64,000 nt of DNA. Origin: DTKD01 sp050948905 (lineage in GTDB: Bacteria > Armatimonadota > UBA5829). The first letter of the stretch is position 1; every line of letters begins with the position of its first letter. Below the pieces are notes generated by a model. It saw only the letters and a list, made by a program, of their open reading frames with translations. It did no database searches and was not told the DNA's origin. Position numbers and translations under genes: made by a program. The stretch covers positions 868,001-932,000 of the forward strand of contig JBMNES010000001.1 of assembly GCA_050948905.1 (NCBI GenBank), given 5' to 3'. Shown piece after piece: positions 1-8,868 of this stretch.

Positions 1-2
1 TC

Positions 3-1385
3 TCCATGACGCAGGTGTTCACCATAGTCATCGTGGGCACAGTTACCCGCTTTGTGATGCTGTATGCTGCGAAGGGTGAAAACGAGACTGCAAGGAGATA
101 TTTCAGCACGCAATTTACCGCGATTGTGGTGATGTGCGCGATTATTTTGCCGGTGGCGGGTGTGCTTTCATATCTGACACCGAGGTTTGTCAAAATCCCG
201 CCCGGGCAGACGATCAACACCCAGTGGCTGTTCTTCTTATGTTATCTGGCGTTTATCCCGAACCTGTTCGTCTCACCACTGCAGGTTGCGCAGTTCATTA
301 AACAGCGATTCGATATTCGCAATATGCTGGAGATTGTTAACCAGGTCTTCAGATATGGCACCTGGATAGTGATGTTTGCCGTGATGACCCCGGCGCTGTG
401 GCAGGTGGGGCTGGGGTATGTTATCGGGTCGACTGTAGTTATATTTTCTACCTGGCTCGTATTTATGAAGCTGACCCCTTATCTCAAACCGACTCTTGGC
501 GTGTTTGATAAGGGCAAGTTCTTTGAGATGGTGCGGATGGGGGGTTGGGTGACGGTCAACCAGGTAGGCTCAATGCTTTATTTGAGCGTGGATGCCATTG
601 TCATTAACAGATTAATGGGGCCAGCCAGTGTCGGTAAGTATGGCACGATTTTGGGGCTTTTTTCGATGTTGAGGGGAATGAGCAGCCTGATGTCGGGGAT
701 GATGATGCCGCTGACGATTTCGTACTACGCTCGAAACGATATCCCCGGACTGATGCGCAACTCGGCCAAGGCTGTAAAGTTTATGTCTTTGGGGATGGCA
801 GTGCCGCTGGGGTTGGCGTGCGGGTTTATTGTGCCATTTATAAGCTGGTGGTTGGGGCCAAAATACGCGTATTTGTGGATTGTGGCGTGGCTGCTCCTGG
901 CTCCACAGGTATGGAACTCGTCGATGGAGCCGCTGTTTGCCATAAATAACGCGGCAAATAAGGTCGCGTTACCCGGAGTGGTGGCAGTGGCAGGCGGTTT
1001 AGTAAAATTGGGGCTTGCGATTGTTTTAATAAAATATACATCGCTGGGGCTGGTCGGTGCTGCGTTGGCTAACCTGATAGCTTTCGGCCTCAAGAATGTG
1101 GTATTTACACCGATATATGCCGCACATATCCTCAAAAGTTCGAGCGCGTCTTTTTACAAAGCCACAATACCGTCGGTATTCGTATTCGCTGTGGTAGCGG
1201 CGATATCGTGGCAAGTGACGCAGATGATAAGCCTCAAGACATTACCGACGATCGCAGGAGTGGGGCTGGCGCTATTGGCGGTGTTTGCCCTGCTCACATA
1301 TAGATTCGCTATGAACGAGGATGACAGGCGGTTTTTCAGGCAGGTTGCGCCGTGGAGCAAAAAGAAAGGAACCTCGGCGATTTGA
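3..1385 (+). CDS. Wzx-like polysaccharide flippase, 5' partial
   Basis: Multi-pass membrane protein of the polysaccharide biosynthesis/MATE-like flippase group, which moves lipid-linked oligosaccharide across the inner membrane. The frame is open to the left edge. The first ATG in view is at 6, but the first visible helix corresponds to an internal one, so roughly the first 50 residues are probably outside the window. About 12 hydrophobic segments alternate with short basic loops, and the sequence DAIVINRLMG before the central loop resembles the conserved Wzx segment around a substrate-facing aspartate. The gene is followed directly by a pyruvyl transferase on the same strand, which supports a role in exporting a decorated surface polymer. 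The exact sugar substrate cannot be read from sequence. Confidence 0.85.
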   Translation, partial: SMTQVFTIVIVGTVTRFVMLYAAKGENETARRYFSTQFTAIVVMCAIILPVAGVLSYLTPRFVKIPPGQTINTQWLFFLCYLAFIPNLFVSPLQVAQFIKQRFDIRNMLEIVNQVFRYGTWIVMFAVMTPALWQVGLGYVIGSTVVIFSTWLVFMKLTPYLKPTLGVFDKGKFFEMVRMGGWVTVNQVGSMLYLSVDAIVINRLMGPASVGKYGTILGLFSMLRGMSSLMSGMMMPLTISYYARNDIPGLMRNSAKAVKFMSLGMAVPLGLACGFIVPFISWWLGPKYAYLWIVAWLLLAPQVWNSSMEPLFAINNAANKVALPGVVAVAGGLVKLGLAIVLIKYTSLGLVGAALANLIAFGLKNVVFTPIYAAHILKSSSASFYKATIPSVFVFAVVAAISWQVTQMISLKTLPTIAGVGLALLAVFALLTYRFAMNEDDRRFFRQVAPWSKKKGTSAI

Positions 1386-1387
1386 CG

Positions 1388-2524
1388 ATGCGACTGAACA
1401 ATGCACGAGCCGCATTTTTGGGATTTCACGGTTTTAGAAGCACCGGGGATGACGCGCTGGCCTCGGCTATCGGCTGGTGGTTGTATGACAATAGAGGAGT
1501 GCGACGTTTTATAATCCCCGCTGAGCGTAGGGATTTGCCGATCCTGCCGAAGCCTTTGGAGGTCTCGACTCCGCTACCGTGGCTTAACCGGAGCCGATTT
1601 AGAAGGGACTGGCGCTGGCATCTGGCTGTAAAACGCAGCAAAATTGTTCTGCTTGCAGGCGGCGCGAATCTGCACGAGAGAATAGACTATCAGCATTTTT
1701 TGAAACTCGTCAGGCTGGCGAAAAAGTCTGGTTCATTGGTATTCGGAGCGCTTGGGGTCTCGATGGGGCCTTTTGAGACTCAGAAGAAGATTGATGAGTG
1801 TGGGGAGTTTCTTGCAGCGATTGATTTTCTTACAGTGCGGGATCACGCTTCTTACGAGATGGCTTGCCAGTATTCTCTGCCGTATAAACCCGTCGACGCT
1901 ATGGATGCGGTGTTGACGCTGCCGGGAGTGTATGGCGTTTCGACTGAACCTAAAACCGCACTTAAATCGGATGTTTTGGATATCGGAATCTCCGTCAGCC
2001 CGTATAAACCGATAGCCGGCAAAGGAACCGCTGGGGACCGGATTTCCGCGATTGCCGATGCTATGATCGGATTTTCGAAGCAGCATAACATCAGAGTGAA
2101 TCTGTTTGAGTTTTCCGGATATGCGACTGGTGGGGATCGGCAGTTAATCGATGAATTGAGCTCCGCATTGGAGGGCAAGTGCGAGGTGGCGATTCAATCG
2201 TATAACCTCGACCCATCGGTGATATGGAAAAAAGTTGCGGATATGGACATTATGATCTGTACGAGGTTCCATGCGTCGGTGTTCTCTTATGCGGCGGGGG
2301 TGCCGTTTGTGATGCTGGATTATCACCCGAAGTGCGCCGCATTCGCCGAGGATATCGGTCTGCCGGAGGAGCTGAGGCTGGATGTATACAGCCTGCAGCC
2401 ACAGGATTTGATCGATAGCCTCGAGCTGTTGATTGACCCCAATCGCCCGCGGCCTACCCTACCTTACGCCGAAGCCCTTGAGCGAGCTAACCTGAACTTT
2501 GAGCCGCTGCAGGAACTGCTGTAG
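1388..2524 (+). CDS. Polysaccharide pyruvyl transferase family protein
   Basis: Member of the polysaccharide pyruvyl transferase family (CsaB/WcaK-like), which adds ketal-linked pyruvate to sugars of surface polymers. Family features are the N-terminal GFHGFRSTGDDALASAIGWW segment, the central LLAGGANLHE and SLVFGALGVSMGPF segments, and a C-terminal MIDICTRFHASVFSYAAGVPF-like region (seen as IMICTRFHASVFSYAAGVPF) with the conserved R-H pair. The ATG at 1388 begins just after the flippase stop and gives 378 residues of normal family length. An upstream in-frame GTG at 1352 would add 12 unconserved residues. An AAAGGAA stretch around 1366-1373 may be the ribosome binding site. The gene probably shares an operon with the flippase. 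Confidence 0.88.
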   Translation: MRLNNARAAFLGFHGFRSTGDDALASAIGWWLYDNRGVRRFIIPAERRDLPILPKPLEVSTPLPWLNRSRFRRDWRWHLAVKRSKIVLLAGGANLHERIDYQHFLKLVRLAKKSGSLVFGALGVSMGPFETQKKIDECGEFLAAIDFLTVRDHASYEMACQYSLPYKPVDAMDAVLTLPGVYGVSTEPKTALKSDVLDIGISVSPYKPIAGKGTAGDRISAIADAMIGFSKQHNIRVNLFEFSGYATGGDRQLIDELSSALEGKCEVAIQSYNLDPSVIWKKVADMDIMICTRFHASVFSYAAGVPFVMLDYHPKCAAFAEDIGLPEELRLDVYSLQPQDLIDSLELLIDPNRPRPTLPYAEALERANLNFEPLQELL

Positions 2525-2535
2525 ATGCCTGTGTG

Positions 2536-2610
2536 GTCATCCTGCGCGAAGTCGCAGGATCACGTCCCGCCTGTGTTTTCTGTGGATTCCGCGACTGCGT
2601 GCGCAATGAC
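2536..2610. repeat. Composite palindromic dispersed repeat (family B)
   Basis: Two back-to-back palindromes: GTCATCCTGCGCGAAG with its inverted half at 2536-2563, then GGATTCCGCGACTGCG ending in CAATGAC at 2584-2610. Related copies occur at 26131-26200, 31519-31590 and 63957-63986, always between genes. REP-like extragenic element. Confidence 0.85.
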
Positions 2611-2636
2611 AGAGCTTCTCATCATTATGGTATAAT
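2606..2636 (+). promoter_or_regulatory. Putative promoter of the GT2 gene at 2663
   Basis: TATAAT at 2631-2636 is preceded by TGG (extended -10). ATGACA at 2606-2611 matches a -35 box at five of six positions, with a long 19-base spacer. The -35 is the last bases of the palindromic repeat, so the repeat may supply part of the promoter. Confidence 0.45.
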
Positions 2637-2662
2637 CACATAACCAGCACCGGAGGTTGTGA

Positions 2663-3631
2663 ATGGCCAATCCACGCGTATCTGTCTGTATCCCCGTATA
2701 TAATTTAGAGCTTTATATCGCCGAGGCTCTGAATTCTTTAAAGGCTCAAACCTTTCAGGACTACGAGGCTATTATCGTCAACGACGGTTCTACTGACCGC
2801 AGCGAGGAGATCATAGCGCCGTATCTCGAGGATCCACGGTTTAGGTACATTAGCCAGGAGAACGGAGGGGTTGCACGGGCGCGGGAGACTGCGACATTGG
2901 CCGCCAAAGGAGAGTGGTTCGCCCATCTGGACGGGGATGATATCTGGATGCCGAATAAGCTGGAAAGACAGTTAGCTCTGGCCGATGAAGACAAAAGGAC
3001 CAACTTCCTCTACAGCAATCTGATTCAGTTTACCGAGACCGGGCAGGAGAGTGTGCCATATACCAAACCGATGCCGGAAGGGGATATTACGGCGGACCTC
3101 TACAGGGATAACTTCGTTGGGACATCCACGGTTATGATCAAAACGGCAGATATCGCAGCCGTTGGGGGATATCCAATTCGGCCGTATGGTGAAGACTATC
3201 TGATGTGGCTGCGAATCGCGCGAAACGGGATATGGGCCAGGATGTGTATGGAGCCGCTGGTGCGTTACAGGTTGCGGGGGCAGAGCCAGGTAAGCGATAG
3301 GCTGCTCAATCTCAATAAACAGATTGGTATTATGAGCGACGCGCTGGAAAGAGAGGACAGGCCGCAGTATGTCCGAATTCTTAATGCGGGTCTGGCTAAC
3401 GTCAAACGCAATATCGCCTATGAAATGGCGCGGAAAGCGTCAAGGGGTGAAGAAGGGAACATCGAACAGCTTCTGTGGCAATCCTGGAATTGCAGCAAAC
3501 AGGGCCTTAAGCGTTTGGCGATGGCGACGATGTTCTCGCTTTCACGAATTACTCATATCAAAGCCGGGCGCAATATCGTTATGCGTATGCTGCAGAGACT
3601 CACAGACCGGGAGGCTCTAGCCGACCAGTGA
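2663..3631 (+). CDS. Family 2 glycosyltransferase
   Basis: GT-A fold glycosyltransferase of family GT2, probably cytoplasmic or peripheral to the inner membrane, adding a sugar during surface glycan assembly. The nucleotide-sugar site is visible as VSVCIPVYN at the start, IIVNDGSTD near residue 40, ENGGVARARETA near 75 and the metal-binding LDGDDIW near residue 92. A later PYGEDYLMWLRIA matches the acceptor/catalytic ED region. The C-terminal third is helical and has no membrane segment. GGAGG at 2652-2656 sets the ATG at 2663. It has its own likely promoter and is convergent with murJ. Donor and acceptor are unknown. Confidence 0.9.
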   Translation: MANPRVSVCIPVYNLELYIAEALNSLKAQTFQDYEAIIVNDGSTDRSEEIIAPYLEDPRFRYISQENGGVARARETATLAAKGEWFAHLDGDDIWMPNKLERQLALADEDKRTNFLYSNLIQFTETGQESVPYTKPMPEGDITADLYRDNFVGTSTVMIKTADIAAVGGYPIRPYGEDYLMWLRIARNGIWARMCMEPLVRYRLRGQSQVSDRLLNLNKQIGIMSDALEREDRPQYVRILNAGLANVKRNIAYEMARKASRGEEGNIEQLLWQSWNCSKQGLKRLAMATMFSLSRITHIKAGRNIVMRMLQRLTDREALADQ

Positions 3632-3657
3632 GCAATGACTAGCTAATGGCAGGCTTA

Positions 3658-6129
3658 TTACTCCATGGATTCCCCGGTGTCGAGCATTTCGGGGCTCTCA
3701 GAGTCGCCATTATTTCTACGCCCAAACAGCTTCCTGCGCAACGCCGCCCAGAGATAATCCATCTCGTCGACTTTGAAGAGGCGAAGCAGGGCGAAGTATA
3801 CGACCCCGCCGACCACCATGGCGACCAGAACAGTCAACACCGACCCCATCCTGCCCTCGACGCGAGCAATAGGCCGTGCGACGATCTCGGCCGGATAGGC
3901 CTCTTCCAAAAGTCTGCGATTCAGCTCCGTTAACTGCTTGCCATCCGGGTTGGAGGCTACGAGCGCGACGGTCTTTTTAGAGAGGGAGACCCCTTTGAAT
4001 CGCTCGGCAGAATATAGCGTGTTGGAGTTTATTAGCTCGTTGAGATCATGGGCCAATGATTCTGGCATCTTCGAGGCCGATTTGCTGATCCGCGCGAACT
4101 GGGTCAGCCGCTGCTTTTCACTTTGCGACATCTGAGACATAATATACTGGCTGATGGGCTTGTATACGGCGCGTTTTTCGATGCTGTCGGGATCGACTAT
4201 TTGAATACTCAGCCTCGCAAGGTCTGCGATATCGGGACCTCGTAACTCAGGGTTGGATTTGCCGAGCTTATCGTTGCTTCCCTTTGGCTCATCAAGCATT
4301 CTGCGCAGCCAACCCTGGAACCGATCCGCCATTTTGGTGCCGATATGCGGCGTAATCGAATCAAGATATGCCGACTCCATCAGCCGCCGGTTCATATCTG
4401 CCAGTTCGCTGCCAGTGGGGTGCGATTCGATCTGCTTTTTTATATCAGATGAGAGCAGCACCCTTGCGAACCTGTCTTTACTGTAGAAAGAATCGCTGGT
4501 AAATATTCGGTTAAGTTCATCGACCAGCATCTCCCTGATCTCCGGCGTTTGTTTGGCTGCCAATCGATCGTCCACTATCTGTTGACGTGTGGTGGGTTGC
4601 ACTCCTGCAAGCAGGTCCTTTGAAAGCGGGGTCTGGTCTCGTTTGAGTTTGGCTGCGAGCGCGGATGGTTTGGGCAAATCTCCATCCTGAATCTGCCATG
4701 ATCCCAAAGCACCAGCCATCCCGACCCGCACACCGTAACAGACCACACCCATCACAACCGAGGCGATAAAGGCCAGGCTGACTGTGCGGATAATTTTAAG
4801 AGATTCCAGCCCGTGCAATCTCCTGCGCAGCACCCAACTCATACCAACGAAGTGCAGGGTTATGCCGATTGTGGTCGCCAATGCGATCCCCGGCGCGCCC
4901 ATAGCCTTCATCAGGATCATATTCAGCGGTATAAAGATCACCGTGGACAGCGTGCCGATGGCGACCGGGGTAATGGTGTCCTGCATAGCGAAGAAGCCAG
5001 GCGCAACTATCCTTTGCCCAGCCCAGGCGAAAATGCCCACCGAATACCATATCAACAGCAGTGCGACAGGAGCGACGCTGGATGGCCTGAACTCACCGCC
5101 CATATAGATGGCTCGAACAAGCGGGTCCGCCATAACCACCATAAACGCCGTCGCTGGCAGGCTTTCGACCATTATCCCGCGCAAACCGTAACTTACCCCG
5201 CTGCGCATATCGCTGAGCGCGTTTTTTGCCGCGTAAGCTGAGAGCATAGGCAAAATCGCTGTGCCCGCGGCCTGTGCGAATATGCCTAGTGGGACCTGCA
5301 TCAGCCTGTTCGCAAAGTTGAGGTCGGCGGGCGCACTGGCGGAGACGAAACTGGCGAACCACCTGTTGACTATCACGTCGATTTGCGGCAACCCCAGGCC
5401 AAATATGACCGGCACAGCAAGTTTTGCAACCCGGACGACGCCGGGGTGTCGCAGGTTCAGGCTGGGATAGAACGAGTAGCCTTCCTTGCGCATGCAATAG
5501 AAAGCGTACGCCACGTTGCCTACAAACGCGCCTATGAGCGTGCCGAGAGCCAGGCCTGCAACGTGAAACCACTTTGCAAGCACCACAGCACCGAAAATTA
5601 TGCCGATGTTATAAATCACCGGCCCGGCAGCGCGCGCGGCAAACTTCTGGCGGGACTCCAGGGTCGCGCTCATCAGCCCACCCATGAAAAAGAACAACTG
5701 GCAGGGCAAGATTATGCGCGTGAGCATCACGGTGAGGGGAACAAGTTCGGGGTATCGGGTGACAAAACCCGGCACCGCGAGAATGCTGACCAGCGGTTTT
5801 GCGTATATCCAGAACACCACGACAGCGGTCAGCAGCACCAGGCCCATAAAGCAGGCTATGATGCTGAAAACCTCCCAAGCCTCGCGCTTTTTGCCGGTCT
5901 CGAAACGCTTTGTAAACTCCGGTATGAAAGCGCTGGACAAGGCCCCGCTGGACAGGAAGAAATATAGCAGATCCGGCAGGTTGAACGCCGCGTAGTAGGC
6001 GCTGACGACCCCAGTAGAACCAAATTGCCGGGCTATCAGCATCTCTCTGACTAATCCCAGCAATCGGCTGGCCAGCACCGCGACCAGCATCAATCCCGCG
6101 GCTCGTTTGAAACTCTTGTGTGATGTCAT
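3658..6129 (-). CDS. murJ: MurJ-type lipid II flippase with a large repeat-bearing insertion
   Basis: MurJ flips lipid II across the inner membrane for peptidoglycan synthesis. Residues 1-475 carry the family core: AGLMLVAVLASRLLGLVREM at the N-terminus, the conserved NLPDLLYFFLSSGALSSAFIP, and about 12-13 membrane segments. The protein is 823 residues, against about 500-530 for the family. After the helix at 448-470 comes a soluble, charged stretch at about 478-755, then a final helix at 762-784 and a charged tail. The soluble part holds two copies of a ~58-residue unit (about 535-592 and 692-749) sharing a LN...YS..RF pattern and NRRL.E.AY. Neighbouring pyruvyl transferase and glycosyltransferases allow a glycan-flippase role instead of lipid II. 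Confidence 0.88.
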   Translation of the reverse strand: MTSHKSFKRAAGLMLVAVLASRLLGLVREMLIARQFGSTGVVSAYYAAFNLPDLLYFFLSSGALSSAFIPEFTKRFETGKKREAWEVFSIIACFMGLVLLTAVVVFWIYAKPLVSILAVPGFVTRYPELVPLTVMLTRIILPCQLFFFMGGLMSATLESRQKFAARAAGPVIYNIGIIFGAVVLAKWFHVAGLALGTLIGAFVGNVAYAFYCMRKEGYSFYPSLNLRHPGVVRVAKLAVPVIFGLGLPQIDVIVNRWFASFVSASAPADLNFANRLMQVPLGIFAQAAGTAILPMLSAYAAKNALSDMRSGVSYGLRGIMVESLPATAFMVVMADPLVRAIYMGGEFRPSSVAPVALLLIWYSVGIFAWAGQRIVAPGFFAMQDTITPVAIGTLSTVIFIPLNMILMKAMGAPGIALATTIGITLHFVGMSWVLRRRLHGLESLKIIRTVSLAFIASVVMGVVCYGVRVGMAGALGSWQIQDGDLPKPSALAAKLKRDQTPLSKDLLAGVQPTTRQQIVDDRLAAKQTPEIREMLVDELNRIFTSDSFYSKDRFARVLLSSDIKKQIESHPTGSELADMNRRLMESAYLDSITPHIGTKMADRFQGWLRRMLDEPKGSNDKLGKSNPELRGPDIADLARLSIQIVDPDSIEKRAVYKPISQYIMSQMSQSEKQRLTQFARISKSASKMPESLAHDLNELINSNTLYSAERFKGVSLSKKTVALVASNPDGKQLTELNRRLLEEAYPAEIVARPIARVEGRMGSVLTVLVAMVVGGVVYFALLRLFKVDEMDYLWAALRRKLFGRRNNGDSESPEMLDTGESME

Positions 6130-6173
6130 CCTTAGCCTAGTATAAGAACCAGATTACCTCGGCGTCAACTGAG

Positions 6174-6203
6174 TTGGCACATAACGTGCAACAGTATTAT
6201 ACA
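6174..6203 (+). promoter_or_regulatory. Putative promoter of a short RNA
   Basis: TTGGCA at 6174-6179 and TATACA at 6198-6203 with an 18-base spacer lie in the gap between the divergent murJ and GT2 genes. The downstream terminator at 6250-6281 would end a transcript after about 70 bases. Confidence 0.4.
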
Positions 6204-6208
6204 GAAGC

Positions 6209-6281
6209 GTGTTCTCCTCTATATGTCACAACTACGGAATGTTGTGTGCAGCCCGCGATAATTGTCGCGGGCTATTTTTTT
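6209..6281 (+). ncRNA. Putative small RNA with two hairpins
   Basis: Between the murJ start and the next GT2 start lies a compact unit. It has a promoter-like pair at 6174-6203, a hairpin CACAAC/GTTGTG (6227-6232 with 6241-6246), and a strong rho-independent terminator. No open reading frame of note fits inside. It could be a free small RNA, or the terminated leader of the GT2 operon that begins at 6381. No family is recognised. Confidence 0.4.
6250..6281 (+). terminator. Rho-independent terminator
   Basis: Nine-base-pair stem AGCCCGCGA/TCGCGGGCT (6250-6258 with 6265-6273), loop TAATTG, then A and seven T. The T tract is on the plus strand only, so it ends rightward transcription although no annotated rightward gene lies just upstream. 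Confidence 0.8.
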
Positions 6282-6380
6282 GGACCGAGCCATAATAGTA
6301 TTGTTTCAGGAAGGATATTTTACCCGTAGTTTATAAACACTTTCTTAAGAGTCGCCTGCCTGCCTTATTGGAGGCCCCTT

Positions 6381-7307
6381 TTGTCGCGAAGGCCAACTGT
6401 CTCAGTTATTATAGCAGCTTATAAAGCGCCGGAATATTTGAATCAGGCGATAGAAAGCGTCGCCGCGCAGACTTTTAATGATTACGAGATTATAGTTGTC
6501 GACGACGGCTCCGGTGAAGAATACACCAGCCAGTATCGTCTTCCCGAGAACGCCACTCTTATTTGCCATCCACACAATGTCGGCGCTGTAGCAGCGACGC
6601 GCAACACCGGTATTCGCGTGTCGCGTGGCAAATACCTGGCGTTTCTGGATCAGGACGACATCTGGGTGCCGGAGAAGTTGGCGGTTCAGGTTAAGGCGTT
6701 TGAAGATAACCCGGGGGCGGGGCTTGTATATTCTCACTACAAAGCGGTGGATGAGCGGCTAAATCCGGTCGGAGGAGAGACAAAACGCCGGTCGTCTTTG
6801 CGTGATCCTCTAAAAAAACTCAGCAGAGGATGTATTATCCGCTCCCCATCGTGCGTTATGATCCCTCGGCGAGTGATCGACGAATGCGGGATGTTCGATG
6901 AGTCAATACCGGGCGCGTCGGATTGGGAATTGTACTGGCGCATTGCCAGTCGATACAGCTTTGTCGTGTCGCCAGACCAGTTGACGCTATACAGGATGCA
7001 TTCCGACCAACTGCATAAGAGAAAACCCTATATGCACGCGGCAAAGTTACTGATGATGGATAAAGCTCTCAAGTGGTCACAAAGCGAGCGGCCGGATATG
7101 CTAAAATGCGTAAGGCATAATTATGGCAGGGTGCTGCGACAATTGGCAATCGCCAAACTGGAGGATGACCCAGCAGGCGCCGTCGAAATAATGAGACACT
7201 CGATAGCCATGTGGCCTTATAATATTCGACATTATTTATATCTGGCTCGGATTATACACGTTTATCGCAAAAAGAATCGTACACCATCAAACCAAACGGC
7301 TGGATGA
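6381..7307 (+). CDS. Family 2 glycosyltransferase
   Basis: GT2 glycosyltransferase for surface glycan assembly. Motifs are VSVIIAAYK at residues 7-15, IIVVDDGSGEEY near 37-48, and the metal site AFLDQDDIW near residue 92. Near 175, ASDWELYWRI stands at the ED catalytic position. The C-terminal 90 residues are helical and basic. The start is TTG at 6381 with GGAGG at 6370-6374. It is 12 bases upstream of a second GT2 that matches it along most of its length, so the pair arose by tandem duplication and may add the same or related sugars in sequence. Confidence 0.9.
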   Translation: MSRRPTVSVIIAAYKAPEYLNQAIESVAAQTFNDYEIIVVDDGSGEEYTSQYRLPENATLICHPHNVGAVAATRNTGIRVSRGKYLAFLDQDDIWVPEKLAVQVKAFEDNPGAGLVYSHYKAVDERLNPVGGETKRRSSLRDPLKKLSRGCIIRSPSCVMIPRRVIDECGMFDESIPGASDWELYWRIASRYSFVVSPDQLTLYRMHSDQLHKRKPYMHAAKLLMMDKALKWSQSERPDMLKCVRHNYGRVLRQLAIAKLEDDPAGAVEIMRHSIAMWPYNIRHYLYLARIIHVYRKKNRTPSNQTAG

Positions 7308-7319
7308 TCGGAGATAGTA

Positions 7320-8216
7320 TTGACGCAAGACCCTCTCGTTTCAGTAGTTGTAACGATCTACAAGGAGCCGGAATATTTGAACCAAGCGCTGGAAAGCGTG
7401 ACCCAGCAGACTTTTGATGACTACGAAATAATAGTTGTCGATGACTGTTCTGGCGAAGAATACACCGCGCAGTATCGGCTGCCGGAAAAAGCAAAACTTA
7501 TTTGCCACTCGCAAAATACCGGCCCTGCCGGAGCACGGAATACTGGGATTGGGGCAGCACGTGGAAAATTTATCGCTTTTATGGATGGGGATGATGTATG
7601 GCTTGAGGATAAGCTATCCATCCAAGTAAAGGCTTTGGAAGATAACCCGGACGCGGGGTTGGTGTTTTGTCACTACAAAGCGGTGGACGTATTGTTGAAC
7701 CCAACCGGCAACGAGACAAAACCAAGGGCATCGTTACAGAACCCTCTAAAAAAACTCTGCAGAGGATGTATCATCCGAACGCCGTCGTGTGTTTTAATGC
7801 GCCGAGACGTGGTACTGGAATGTGGCCTATTCGACGAATCTCTGTGGGGAACTGAAGATTGGGACTATTGGCTGCGCATCGCTCGGAAACACAGAATCCT
7901 TGCTCTGCCGGATCAGTTAACGCTCTACAGGATGCACTCAGCTCAGTTGCATAAGAAAAAAACTAAGATGCATGCGGCTAAATTATCGCTAATGAATAAG
8001 TCGCTTTGCTGGGCAAAAAAAGAGCGACCGGATATGCTGAATTGTGTGAGACGAAATTATGGCAGGATGCTGAGACAATTAGCGGCAGCTAAGGCTTACG
8101 AGGAGAAAAACCTTGCGGAGGCGTGGACTTTTTTGAAGCGCGCCATATCTATCTGGCCATATAGTATTCAGACCTATTCGCTTGCAGGCAAACTGCTTTT
8201 GGCATCTTATCGTTAG
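7320..8216 (+). CDS. Family 2 glycosyltransferase, paralogue of the preceding gene
   Basis: GT2 glycosyltransferase of 298 residues. It shares with its neighbour the blocks PEYLNQALESV, DYEIIVVDD, SGEEYTAQYRLPE, PLKKLCRGCIIR and LTLYRMHSAQLHKK. The metal-binding FMDGDDVW is near residue 90 and TEDWDYWLRIA supplies the conserved ED. TTG at 7320 is the likely start, with GGAGA just upstream. The gene is followed 10 bases later by an acyltransferase, indicating one operon from 6381 onward. The specific sugar is unknown. Confidence 0.9.
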   Translation: MTQDPLVSVVVTIYKEPEYLNQALESVTQQTFDDYEIIVVDDCSGEEYTAQYRLPEKAKLICHSQNTGPAGARNTGIGAARGKFIAFMDGDDVWLEDKLSIQVKALEDNPDAGLVFCHYKAVDVLLNPTGNETKPRASLQNPLKKLCRGCIIRTPSCVLMRRDVVLECGLFDESLWGTEDWDYWLRIARKHRILALPDQLTLYRMHSAQLHKKKTKMHAAKLSLMNKSLCWAKKERPDMLNCVRRNYGRMLRQLAAAKAYEEKNLAEAWTFLKRAISIWPYSIQTYSLAGKLLLASYR

Positions 8217-8225
8217 GGGACACGT

Positions 8226-8867
8226 TTGAACCAAAAGATTCTGATTCTTGGAAACAGCATTCTCGCAGAAGAGCTGACCGATGTGATCTCTGAGATTCCG
8301 GGATATGAGGTTGCGGGTTACGTAGAGAACCTCGACCCGGAGCGCTGCGAGAATAGGCTATTCGGCCTGCCAATTTATTGGGTAGATGATATAGAACCGA
8401 TGAAAGAGACTCACCTTTGTGTGTGCGGTATCTCGACAACCCATAGGCGGAAGTATATCGAGCAAGTTCAAAAGATAGGAATGCGCTTCGCCACAATAAT
8501 ACATCCGACGGCGCGGGTGTCTGCAGGGGCGGAGATTGGAAATGGGTGCATTATTGGCCCGCTGTCGAATGTATCTTATGCCACAGTTCTCGGCGAACAC
8601 GTTTTTGTAAACAGGGGAGCGCTGATTGGCCACCATAGCAGCATCGGCAGTTTCACCACAATCCAACCCGGCGCTACCGTTGCAGGGAAGGTGACTATCG
8701 GAAGCGGAACCTATGTGGCTATTGGATCGACCATAATAGATCGAATTACTGTCGGCCAAAATTGCGTGATAGGAGCCGGGTCGGTGGTGGTAAAGGATGT
8801 TCCAGATTCTGTTCAGGTTGTGGGCGTGCCTGCCAAAATCGTGAAGACGGGCACAGAGGGAAAATAG
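8226..8867 (+). CDS. NeuD/PglD-like sugar O- or N-acyltransferase
   Basis: Left-handed beta-helix acyltransferase of the NeuD/PglD group, which acetylates nucleotide-linked or glycan sugars. Residues 1-75 form a small Rossmann-like domain beginning KILILGNSILAEEL. Residues 90-205 carry imperfect hexapeptide repeats such as SAGAEIGNGCIIG and PGATVAGKVTIGSGTYV. The catalytic histidine is expected in the segment NRGALIGHHSSIG. The C-terminal GVPAKIVK is typical. The start is TTG at 8226 after GGGGA. It follows two GT2 genes, so it probably modifies a sugar of the same polymer. Confidence 0.85.
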   Translation: MNQKILILGNSILAEELTDVISEIPGYEVAGYVENLDPERCENRLFGLPIYWVDDIEPMKETHLCVCGISTTHRRKYIEQVQKIGMRFATIIHPTARVSAGAEIGNGCIIGPLSNVSYATVLGEHVFVNRGALIGHHSSIGSFTTIQPGATVAGKVTIGSGTYVAIGSTIIDRITVGQNCVIGAGSVVVKDVPDSVQVVGVPAKIVKTGTEGK

Positions 8868-8868
8868 T

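Noticed and set aside
1352..1387. GTG start of the pyruvyl transferase
   Set aside because: The ATG at 1388 begins at the conserved N-terminus and avoids a long overlap with the flippase gene.
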